The position numbers were made by a program, and so were the translations under genes. Shown here piece after piece: positions 17,517 to 24,696 of a stretch of DNA of 64,000 nucleotides; position 1 is the stretch's first letter, and the number at the start of each line of letters is the position of its first letter. Where the stretch lies: assembly GCA_934636715.1 (NCBI GenBank), contig CAKUBE010000001.1, positions 124,001 to 188,000 of the forward strand, given 5' to 3'. The notes below the pieces were generated by a model that saw only the letters and a list, made by a program, of their open reading frames with translations, did no database searches and had not been told where the DNA came from. The stretch is from an uncultured Arachnia sp. (GTDB taxonomy: Bacteria; Actinomycetota; Actinomycetes; Propionibacteriales; Propionibacteriaceae).

Positions 17517-18734
17517 ATGATCCATTCGAAGAGACTGATTCCGTGCGCGCTCGCGCTGACGACCGCGGCGATGCTTGCGTGCTCCGCCGGGGCGGCGTCT
17601 GAGGAGGTCAGCGGCGCGGGCGCCGTTCTCGCCCTCCCGTTCGGCAGCACGCCGGGTGTCGCGGAGGCCGCCGCGGCGAGCGAGGCCCTGGCCTGGCAGG
17701 TCATCGGCGGCATGGACACCGCGAATCGCGTGACGTCGCCGAGTTCGATGGCGATGAGCCTTGCCATGGTGGGCGAGGGCGCCGTCGGGGCGTCGGCGGA
17801 GAGCATCGACGACGCATTCGGGCTCGCCGGCGACGAGCGGTCGAGCGCCTTCGGCGCGCTGCGCCAGTCGCTGGCCGGCTACGAGAGCCTGCCGAAGAAG
17901 GTCGACGCCCGGAACCCACCCGAGACCCCGGTCGTACACCAGGCCAGCCGCGTGCTCGTGATCGGCGAGCCCATCAACCAACCGTTCCTCGACCGGTTGA
18001 AGAAGTTCTACGACGCGCCCGCGGCTCAGGCCGAGAGGGACGGCGCCGAGGGCGATCTCAACGCCTGGGTGCGCAAGAACACGGCGGGACTGATCGACAA
18101 GTCGGGCATGAAGGTGACCCCGGACACGCGCGCGGTGGTTCAGGACGCGGTGCTGTTCGCGGCGGCGTGGGACTCTCCGTTCCCCTCCGAGCCGCGGCTC
18201 CCGTTCCACACGCCCGACGGCGACAAGGACATCTCATACGTGGCAGGAACCGCCACGGCGCGCTGGGCGGACGGCGATCGGTGGAAGGCGGTGCGCCTGC
18301 CCTACGACGATGTGCTCGCCGCCGACGTGATCCTCCCGAACGAGGGCGTCTCGCCCAGCGCGTTGACCGCGGCGGAGCTGGCGGACGCCACCCGTGAGTT
18401 GGGCGCCTCCGCGCCGGACGCGGGGACGGTCGTCATGCCGTCGTTCGACGTCGCGGCGAAGATCGACCTGTTGGAGGGCCTCCCCGAGCTCGACCTCGAC
18501 CACCTCGACGGGATCCTCCCCCAGGGGTACCTCGAGCAGTGGGTCCAGCAGGTGCGGCTCCAGGTGAGCGCCAAGGGCACCGTCGGCGTCGCGGTCACCG
18601 AAGCCGGGGCAGCCGGGGGAGCGGCGCCCACGGAGCCGTTCGTCGTCGACCGCCCGTACGTGTTCCGCGTGCTCGACACCCGCACCGGCTGGCCGCTGTT
18701 CCTCGCGGTTATCGCCGACCCCTCCGCCGGGTGA
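17517..18734 (+). CDS. Exported serpin, probable lipoprotein
   Basis: 405-residue serpin, close paralogue of the preceding one, with long identical runs (SPSSMAMSLAMVGEGAVG, FVVDRPYVFRVLDTRTGWPLFL). Instead of the anti-sigma-like stub it has an export signal, KRLIPCALALTTAAMLACSAG. Met-Leu-Ala-Cys is a near-consensus lipobox, so a lipid-anchored protein is likely. The hinge is kept (VSAKGTVGVAVTEAG), but the reactive loop differs completely (AAGGAAPTEPF versus AVRTSAGGPPPF), implying a different target protease. ATG 17517 has AAGGAG 6 bases upstream. It looks like a tandem duplication that lost the membrane stub, now separated from its sister by REP elements. Confidence 0.85.
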   Translation: MIHSKRLIPCALALTTAAMLACSAGAASEEVSGAGAVLALPFGSTPGVAEAAAASEALAWQVIGGMDTANRVTSPSSMAMSLAMVGEGAVGASAESIDDAFGLAGDERSSAFGALRQSLAGYESLPKKVDARNPPETPVVHQASRVLVIGEPINQPFLDRLKKFYDAPAAQAERDGAEGDLNAWVRKNTAGLIDKSGMKVTPDTRAVVQDAVLFAAAWDSPFPSEPRLPFHTPDGDKDISYVAGTATARWADGDRWKAVRLPYDDVLAADVILPNEGVSPSALTAAELADATRELGASAPDAGTVVMPSFDVAAKIDLLEGLPELDLDHLDGILPQGYLEQWVQQVRLQVSAKGTVGVAVTEAGAAGGAAPTEPFVVDRPYVFRVLDTRTGWPLFLAVIADPSAG

Positions 18735-18743
18735 CCGGGTGGA

Positions 18744-19421
18744 TCAGTCCTCGGGAAGGGTCGTGGTCCCGTAGACCTTCTTCCAGTCGGCGACGAAGTC
18801 GTCGACGGCGCCCAGGATGTCCGGGGCGGAGAGGGCCTGGCGGAGGAGCTTCGGCGAGAGGGTCACGGCGTCGGCGCCGGACTCCAGCGCGTGCGACACC
18901 TGCGAGATGTTCTTGAAGCTCGCCGCCATGATCTTGCTCGGGGCGTCGAAGCGCTGGATGAAGCCGGCCAAGGCGGAGAGGGTGCCGCGGGTGTCGATGT
19001 CGATCGACTGCATCCGGTTGTAGTACGGCGCCAGGTAGTCGACACCGCTGGCGATCGCCAGGAAGCCCTGCGTCTTGGAGTAGATCGCCGTCGCGGTCAC
19101 CCTCACGCCCTCCGCCTTCAGCGTGCGCATGGCCTCCAGGCCCGCCTCCGTCGTCGGGATCTTCGGGTAGATCTTGTCGTCGATCTTGTCGAGCAGGCGG
19201 TGCGCGTCGTCGATCATGCCCTGCGCATCCTTGGCGAGCACCTGCACGTGCAGCGTGCGGTCCGGGCCGATGATCTCGCGGATCCGGCGGAAGTGCGCGT
19301 AGAAGTCAACCCGGCCCTCGGCCTTCAGGATCGACGGGTTGGTCGTCACGCCGGTGACCGGATAGATGGGCGTGAGTCGCTCGATGTCGCCGAGGTTCGC
19401 CGTGTCGAACAGGATGTCCAT
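18744..19421 (-). CDS. Transaldolase / fructose-6-phosphate aldolase-like protein
   Basis: 225-residue small transaldolase family (TalC/FSA) protein. MDILFDTANLGDIERL is the typical start, and GVTTNPSILKAEG follows. The Schiff-base lysine is Lys87 in IYPKIPTTEAGLEAM, and ASFKNISQV and ADAVTLSPKLLRQAL complete the barrel. It is either a fructose-6-phosphate (or related ketose) aldolase or a small transaldolase; the two cannot be separated by eye. It converges with the second serpin gene, 10 bases apart. GGCGATGAC upstream gives a weak ribosome site. Confidence 0.88.
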   Translation of the reverse strand: MDILFDTANLGDIERLTPIYPVTGVTTNPSILKAEGRVDFYAHFRRIREIIGPDRTLHVQVLAKDAQGMIDDAHRLLDKIDDKIYPKIPTTEAGLEAMRTLKAEGVRVTATAIYSKTQGFLAIASGVDYLAPYYNRMQSIDIDTRGTLSALAGFIQRFDAPSKIMAASFKNISQVSHALESGADAVTLSPKLLRQALSAPDILGAVDDFVADWKKVYGTTTLPED

Positions 19422-19508
19422 GTCATCGCCTTTCGGGAAAAGGGCACGTCAGAGCGTGGCCGGGCACCATTTCACCACACAGGTGGGAGGCCGCGAGTCC
19501 GTTGCGGG

Positions 19509-20969
19509 TCATCGGCCGCGACGGTAGCCCTTCGAGAAGTCCGCGGCTGTGCGCGCCGTCGCCGGGGCCTTGCCGGAGCGTGCTTTCGACGGTGCCTGGG
19601 TCCTCGTGGACTGGGGGTTCTTGCCCGTGCCCTGGTCCGGCTGGCCGGCGCGATTGCGCTGACGACGACGTCCGTTGCCCTGGGTCGACGGGCGCGACGC
19701 CGGACGCCCGGCGCCCGCGGGCGTCTGGGCCTTCGGCTTGCTCACGCGCTGCGGCTGCTTCGGCGCGACGCCCGCCAGCTCCGCCGCCTCCGAGGAGGAC
19801 AGGAACGTGCGGTCGCCAGGGGCGATGCTCGTCAGGATCCGGGCGCCGGGCGCGGCCTCGGTGAACGTGGGGCGGATCTTCGCCTGGCGCAACAGCGACT
19901 GCACGTCCGCGCGCTGGGACGGCAACTCCAGCGTCACGACGGTGCCCTCGGCGCCGGCGCGCGCCGTGCGGCCCGAGCGGTGCAGATACGCCTTGTGCTC
20001 GACCGGCGGGTCGGCGTGCACGACGAGCGCGACGTCGTCGACGTGGATGCCTCGCGCGGCGATGTCGGTGGCCACCAGCGTGCTGACGCGGCCGGAGTGG
20101 AACGCGTCGAGGTTGCGGGTGCGGGCGTTCTGGCTGAGGTTGCCGTGCAGGTCGACGGCGGGCACGCCGAGGCTGATCAGCTGCTTGACCAGCTTCTTCG
20201 CGCCGTGCTTCGTGCGGGTGAACACGATGGTGTTGCCCGGCGCGGCGGCCAGCTCGGCCACCACTTGCGTGCGGCTGTCGACGCCGATGCGCAGCACGTG
20301 GTGCGACATGGTGCCGACGGGGGAGAGCGCCGAGTCGGCCTCGTGCGTCACCGGGTTGGTGAGGAACTGACCCACCAGCGTCGAGACGCCCGCGTCGAGG
20401 GTGGCGGAGAACAGCATCCGCTGGCCCCGCTTAGGAGTGGCCTGCAGGATGCGGCGGACGCTGGGGAGGAAGCCCATGTCGGCCATGTGGTCGGCCTCGT
20501 CGATGACGGTGATCTCGACGGCGCCGAGGTCGGCGAGGTTCTGCTCCATGAGGTCGAGCAGGCGGCCGGGGCACGCGATGAGGACGTCGACGCCCTTGGC
20601 GAGAGCCTTCGCCTGCGGGGTCTGGCCGACGCCGCCGAACACGACGGTGGAGGTCAGCTTCGCGGGGCCCTCGAGCGTGCCGAGGGACTCGTGGATCTGG
20701 GTGGCCAGCTCGCGTGTCGGGGCGAGGATGAGCGAGCGCGCGCGCTTCGGCTGGCGGCGGGTGGTGCTCTGCGTCAGCCGGGTGACCAGCGGCAGCAGGA
20801 AGGCGAAGGTCTTGCCGGAACCGGTGCGGCCGCGGCCGAGGACGTCGCGTCCGGCCAGCGAGTCGGGAAGGGTGGCGGCCTGGATGGGAGTAGGGGTGGT
20901 GATGCCCCGCTGCTCAAGCGCGGCGACGAGGGTCGCGGGCACGCCGAGGCGGGCGAAATCGTTGGTCAA
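19509..20969 (-). CDS. DEAD-box RNA helicase
   Basis: 486-residue DEAD-box helicase of the RhlE/CsdA type. Ordered motifs are the Q motif (GITTPTPIQAATL), Walker A (GRTGSGKT), PTREL, DEAD (VIDEADHMADMGF), SAT, DIAARGIHVDD and HRSGRTARAG. The last 110 residues are a basic, disordered Pro/Gln/Arg-rich tail (PKAQTPAGAGRPASRPS, GNGRRRQRNR) suited to RNA binding. Such proteins remodel structured RNA during ribosome assembly or mRNA decay. It stands alone on the minus strand, divergent from the MFS gene. Confidence 0.92.
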   Translation of the reverse strand: MTNDFARLGVPATLVAALEQRGITTPTPIQAATLPDSLAGRDVLGRGRTGSGKTFAFLLPLVTRLTQSTTRRQPKRARSLILAPTRELATQIHESLGTLEGPAKLTSTVVFGGVGQTPQAKALAKGVDVLIACPGRLLDLMEQNLADLGAVEITVIDEADHMADMGFLPSVRRILQATPKRGQRMLFSATLDAGVSTLVGQFLTNPVTHEADSALSPVGTMSHHVLRIGVDSRTQVVAELAAAPGNTIVFTRTKHGAKKLVKQLISLGVPAVDLHGNLSQNARTRNLDAFHSGRVSTLVATDIAARGIHVDDVALVVHADPPVEHKAYLHRSGRTARAGAEGTVVTLELPSQRADVQSLLRQAKIRPTFTEAAPGARILTSIAPGDRTFLSSSEAAELAGVAPKQPQRVSKPKAQTPAGAGRPASRPSTQGNGRRRQRNRAGQPDQGTGKNPQSTRTQAPSKARSGKAPATARTAADFSKGYRRGR

Positions 20970-21131
20970 GAGAAATCCTGTCGAAAGACGAACTCGCCTA
21001 CTCTACTCCGCCGCGCCCGGAATCCCCATTCGTCGGGTCGGCGACCCACTGCCACGTGTCGAACTTCCGGCCCGCGATACTAGTGCCGCGTGTCAGTGCC
21101 GCGTGCCGGAGCCCGTGAAAGGATGGCGGTC

Positions 21132-22337
21132 GTGCTCACTGCCCGTTACTCGGCCCTCCAATCGACGTACTGGGGAACGGTCTGCCTGATCGTGAACTTC
21201 GCCAGCATCTACCTGCTGGCGCACGGCCTGAGCAACGCCGAGATCGGCGTGATGATGGCCGTTGCGAGCGCGGTGGCGACGGTGGTGCAGCCCATTCTCG
21301 CGGGCGTCGTCGACCGGTCGAAGGTGCCCCTGCGGCTGTGGCTGGCGATGGGCGGCGTCGCCTTCATCGTCCTCGCGGCGGCGCTCTTTCCCCTGAGCGG
21401 CGGCTTCCTGGTCGCGGTCCTGTACGGCCTGCTCGTGGCGTTGACCCTCGTCCTCCAGCCGATCGTCAACTCCGTCGGCATGGCCGCGCTCGCGCTCGGC
21501 TACCGCGTGAACTTCGGCGTCGCCCGCGCCTCCGGTTCCCTCGCCTTCGCCCTGCTTTCCCTCGGAGTCGGCGCGCTGGTCGCCGCGACGTCGGAGAAGT
21601 CCCTGCTCCTCATGCTGATCGTGGCCAGCGCGCTGTTCATCCTCGCAGCCGTGACCTTCGTGCTGAGGAGCCCGGCGGCTCCTGCCGACGGAGGAGCGGT
21701 GCCCGGAGCGGGGGCTGACGACGCCGTCGGCTCCGGATCCGACGGCGTCGCCGTCGCGCCGCTCACCGAGCCCGCCGCGCTCACGCGTCGCGCGTGGGTA
21801 CTGTTCGTGCTCCTGCTGATCGGGGTGACCCTGGGGATCACCGGACACATGGTGATCAACACGTTCCTGTTCCAGATCACCGGGTTCCACGGCGGCGACG
21901 CCGCGGCCATGGGCCTCGTGCTGATGATCGCGGCGATGTCCGAGCTCCCCACCATGGTCGCCTTCACGCGGCTGGTCGCCCGCTGGTCGCCCGGCACGCT
22001 GCTCGTGGTTGCCGGCATCGGGTTCGCGGTGAAGAACGTCGTCACGTACCTCGCCCCCAACCTGACCGCGCTCTACCTCTCGCAACTCCTCCAGATGGTC
22101 GCGTTCGGGCTGGCCATCCCGGCGTCCGTGTACTACGTCAACCGGCTGTTCCCGTCGACGCTCCGCGTCCGCGGCCAGTCGTACATGACGATGACCTTCT
22201 CGGCGGGCAACGTCCTCGGCGCCCTGATGGGTGGCGTGGTGCTCGACGCCGCGGGCGTCCCCATGCTCCTGCTCGTGGCCTCCGCCGTCGCGACGGCGGG
22301 CGCCGTCCTGGTTTGGTTGGGAGCCGACCGAAGCTAG
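21132..22337 (+). CDS. MFS permease, LacY/oligosaccharide symporter-like
   Basis: Major facilitator permease of about 401 residues with twelve predicted membrane helices in two halves. They are split by a long acidic, Gly-rich loop (GGAVPGAGADDAVGSGSDG). The pattern SALQSTYWGTVCLIVNFASIYL at the start and RASGSLAFALLSLGVGAL in helix 5 suits the MFS_1-like group that includes sugar:proton symporters. GTG 21132 has AAAGGA 9 bases upstream; ATG 21123 is an alternative and ATG 21090 unlikely. It is the only permease near the glycan enzymes, but 6 kb away and not in their operon. Substrate unknown. Confidence 0.82.
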   Translation: MLTARYSALQSTYWGTVCLIVNFASIYLLAHGLSNAEIGVMMAVASAVATVVQPILAGVVDRSKVPLRLWLAMGGVAFIVLAAALFPLSGGFLVAVLYGLLVALTLVLQPIVNSVGMAALALGYRVNFGVARASGSLAFALLSLGVGALVAATSEKSLLLMLIVASALFILAAVTFVLRSPAAPADGGAVPGAGADDAVGSGSDGVAVAPLTEPAALTRRAWVLFVLLLIGVTLGITGHMVINTFLFQITGFHGGDAAAMGLVLMIAAMSELPTMVAFTRLVARWSPGTLLVVAGIGFAVKNVVTYLAPNLTALYLSQLLQMVAFGLAIPASVYYVNRLFPSTLRVRGQSYMTMTFSAGNVLGALMGGVVLDAAGVPMLLLVASAVATAGAVLVWLGADRS

Positions 22338-22386
22338 AGCCGCCCGACTCGACCTAGCGTGCATAGGCCTGAAGCGCTGAGCCCCT

Positions 22387-22454
22387 ACTTTCGAAAGTCG
22401 GAACCGCCGTGCTAACGTAAGTCCAACGAAAGCTCTTCGATGGGCTAACGAAGG
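22387..22454 (+). promoter_or_regulatory. Probable DeoR operator region
   Basis: A perfect 12-bp palindrome ACTTTCGAAAGT (22387-22398) is followed by three related units, CTAACGTAAG (22412), CCAACGAAAG (22423) and CTAACGAAGG (22445). Their starts differ by 11 and 22 bases, so they lie on one face of the helix. All share the AACGAAAG or TTTCG core usual in DeoR-family sites. The region ends 13 bases before the DeoR start, suggesting autoregulation of the operon. Confidence 0.6.
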
Positions 22455-22467
22455 TAGGTAACGGACC

Positions 22468-23220
22468 ATGACGGTCGAACGCTTGGAGCGGGAGAACGAG
22501 ATCATGGCGCGCCTCAGCGACGACGGCACGCTCACGGTCTCCGCCCTCGCCACTGACTTCGGGGTCTCCGAGGTCACCATCCGCGGCGATCTCCGCGCGC
22601 TCGAGCAGCAGGGGATGCTGGTGCGCACGCGCGGCGGGGCGCGCCCGGCCACGCTCAAGACCATCCTCCAGCGCGAGAAGCTTAACGTCGACGCGAAGGC
22701 GCGCATCGCTCAGGCCGCGGCGGCCATGGTCCGCGACGACGACAACGTCATGGTCGAGGCCGGCACCACCACCGCGATGATCGTGAAGTACCTCTCCGGA
22801 CGCGCAGGCGTCCAGCTGGTCACCAACAACGCGCTCGCGTTCGCCAACGCCCGCGCGCTGCCGATGTTGACCGTCATCCTGACCGGGGGAGTGTTCCGGC
22901 GCGAGTCCGAGTCGTTCGTCGGCCCGACGGCGGAGCGCGCCATCGCGTCGTTCAATACCCGCATCGCGTTCCTCGGCACCGACGGGTTCTCGCCCGAACG
23001 CGGGCTGACAACCCGTTTCGTCGAGGGCGGGCAGGTCGCTGCGCAGATGCGCGACCGCGCCGAGGAGACCTGGCTCGTCGTCGACTCCTCGAAGTACGGC
23101 CAAGCCGGTTTTGTCAGTTTTCTGCCGCTCGGCGGGGTCACCGGGGTCATCACCGACTCCGGCCTTCCGCCGGAGGCAGCCGAAGCAATCCAAGAGCACA
23201 CGCAGCTGCGCGTCGTCTAG
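22468..23220 (+). CDS. DeoR family transcriptional regulator
   Basis: 250 residues. The N-terminal winged helix-turn-helix contains LTVSALATDFGVSEVTIRGD and GMLVRTRGGA. The C-terminal sugar-phosphate sensor domain carries MVEAGTTTAMIVKYL, LTGGVFRRES and FLGTDGFSPERGLTT, ending in VVDSSKYGQAGFV. It heads a plus-strand operon encoding 2-oxoacid dehydrogenase subunits, a PHP protein and an SDR, and is the obvious regulator. The effector should be a phosphorylated sugar or polyol intermediate. Confidence 0.92.
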   Translation: MTVERLERENEIMARLSDDGTLTVSALATDFGVSEVTIRGDLRALEQQGMLVRTRGGARPATLKTILQREKLNVDAKARIAQAAAAMVRDDDNVMVEAGTTTAMIVKYLSGRAGVQLVTNNALAFANARALPMLTVILTGGVFRRESESFVGPTAERAIASFNTRIAFLGTDGFSPERGLTTRFVEGGQVAAQMRDRAEETWLVVDSSKYGQAGFVSFLPLGGVTGVITDSGLPPEAAEAIQEHTQLRVV

Positions 23221-23265
23221 CGCGCGGTTCGTTGTGCACCGAATAGGGAAAGAGAACAAGGAAGT

Positions 23266-24696
23266 ATGGCAACAGTCGTAGTCATGCCGCAGTTGGGCAA
23301 CTCGGTCGAGTCGTGCCTGATCGTCTCGTGGCAGGTGGGTGTGGGCGACGAGATCGCCGAGAACGCCATCGTGTGCGAGGTCGAGACGGACAAGGCGACC
23401 ATGGAGGTCCCGGCCACCGCCGGCGGCACCGTGCTCGCGCTGCTCTGGGACGAGGGCGACGACGTCCCCGTCAAAGAGCCGCTGCTCGTGCTGGGCGTCG
23501 CGGGCGAGGACCCGACGGCGGCGCTCGACGCCGCCGGCTGGCAGGGCAAGGAGGGCGAGTCCGTCGAGGCTGTCGGCGCGACGGTGGAGTCCGATAGCGC
23601 GGACGATTCCGAGCCTTTCGACGCGGACGGGGCGCTTCGCGCGCGCCCGGCGGGGGAACCGGTCGCGGCCACCGGCTCCAGCCCGCGGGCCCGCGGGCTC
23701 GCCACCGCCAACTCCCTCGACATCGCGGAGGTCGCGGAGGGCTCCGGCCCCGGCGGCCGCGTGATCGAGCGCGACGTCCAGGCCGCGCTCGCCGACGCCA
23801 CCCGCGGCGCGGCCCGCGCCGGTGCGCACGGCACGGGCGCGCAGGGCACCGGCCTCGGTGGTCGCGTGACGACGGCGGACCTTAGTGGTTTCGACTCGAC
23901 GGGGAGCTTCGCACCCGCGTCGGCTCAACCAGCGGGGGGTGCGTCGGCTCAAGGGGCGGTGGGCGGTTCCGTTGCGGCGTCGTCGAGGGAGTACCCCGGG
24001 GCGAGCACTGCGGCGCCGCTCAAGGGCATCCGCAAGACCATCGCGGACCGCATGATGTACTCGCTGGCCAGCTCGGCGCAGCTGACCTACACCACGACGG
24101 CGAACGCCGCGGGCCTGCTCGCCCTGCGCAAGCGGTTGAAGGGTGCGCCCGAGGAGCTGGGCCTGAACGCCGTCACCATCGGCGACCTCGTCGGATACGC
24201 CGCCGTCAAGGCCGCAGCCAAGCACACCAGCCACAACGCGCACCTCGCCGACGGCGTGCTCACCACCTTCGAGCAGGTCCACATGGGCTTCGCGTGCGAC
24301 ACCCCCCGCGGCCTCCTCGTCCCGACGGTGCGCCACGCCTCCGAGATGGGGCTGCGCGAGTTCTCCGCGGCGTCGAAGGAACTGGCGCAGCAGGCCATCG
24401 CCGGCAACATCAACCCGGATCTGCTGTCCGGCGCGACCTTCACCGTGTCCAACCTCGGCGGCCTCGGCATCGAGTCGTTCACGCCGCTGCTGAACGTGCC
24501 GCAGGTGGCCATCCTCGGCGTCGACGCCATCTTCCCTCGCGCCAAGGTCAACGCCGACGGCTCGTTCGGCGTCGAGCAGCGCATCGGCTTCTCGCTGACC
24601 GCCGACCACCGCGTGATCGACGGCGCGGACGCGGCGCGCTACCTGCAAGACCTCGTCGCGTACGTCGAGAACATCGACGTGACGGTGCTGGGGTGA
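23266..24696 (+). CDS. 2-oxoacid dehydrogenase E2 (dihydrolipoamide acyltransferase)
   Basis: 476 residues. The lipoyl domain (1-80) has lipoyl-Lys43 in EVETDKATMEVPA. The E3/E1-binding domain is about 140-178 (SPRARGLATANSLDI, GPGGRVIERDVQAAL). The catalytic domain is about 245-476 with the active site TADHRVIDG. The linkers are unusual: residues 119-132 (PFDADGALRARPAG) and about 207-233 (GFDSTGSFAPASAQPAGG) are translations of REP-like repeats that recur between genes elsewhere in the window. A partial echo of the binding domain (LGGRVTTADL) precedes the second insert. It overlaps the E3 gene by 4 bases. The acyl substrate is not identifiable from sequence. Confidence 0.92.
   Translation: MATVVVMPQLGNSVESCLIVSWQVGVGDEIAENAIVCEVETDKATMEVPATAGGTVLALLWDEGDDVPVKEPLLVLGVAGEDPTAALDAAGWQGKEGESVEAVGATVESDSADDSEPFDADGALRARPAGEPVAATGSSPRARGLATANSLDIAEVAEGSGPGGRVIERDVQAALADATRGAARAGAHGTGAQGTGLGGRVTTADLSGFDSTGSFAPASAQPAGGASAQGAVGGSVAASSREYPGASTAAPLKGIRKTIADRMMYSLASSAQLTYTTTANAAGLLALRKRLKGAPEELGLNAVTIGDLVGYAAVKAAAKHTSHNAHLADGVLTTFEQVHMGFACDTPRGLLVPTVRHASEMGLREFSAASKELAQQAIAGNINPDLLSGATFTVSNLGGLGIESFTPLLNVPQVAILGVDAIFPRAKVNADGSFGVEQRIGFSLTADHRVIDGADAARYLQDLVAYVENIDVTVLG
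23620..23664. repeat. REP-like insertion inside the E2 gene (first)
   Basis: CTTTCGACGCGGACGGGGCG is shared, with one or two changes, with 25484 in the E3 gene, and is related to the TTTCGAC...GGCTCAACC repeat family between genes. It is translated in frame into FDADGALRAR within a flexible linker. Confidence 0.6.
23884..23965. repeat. REP-like insertion inside the E2 gene (second)
   Basis: Contains GTGGTTTCGACTCGACGG and GTCGGCTCAACCAGCGG, the two diagnostic ends of the inter-genic REP family, followed by a partial second GTCGGCTCAAGGGGCGG. It is translated in frame as a Gly/Ala/Ser-rich stretch just before the catalytic domain. Confidence 0.7.

Noticed and set aside
18891..21083. Plus-strand open frame of 730 codons
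   Set aside because: Antisense to the aldolase and DEAD-box genes; no recognisable motif.
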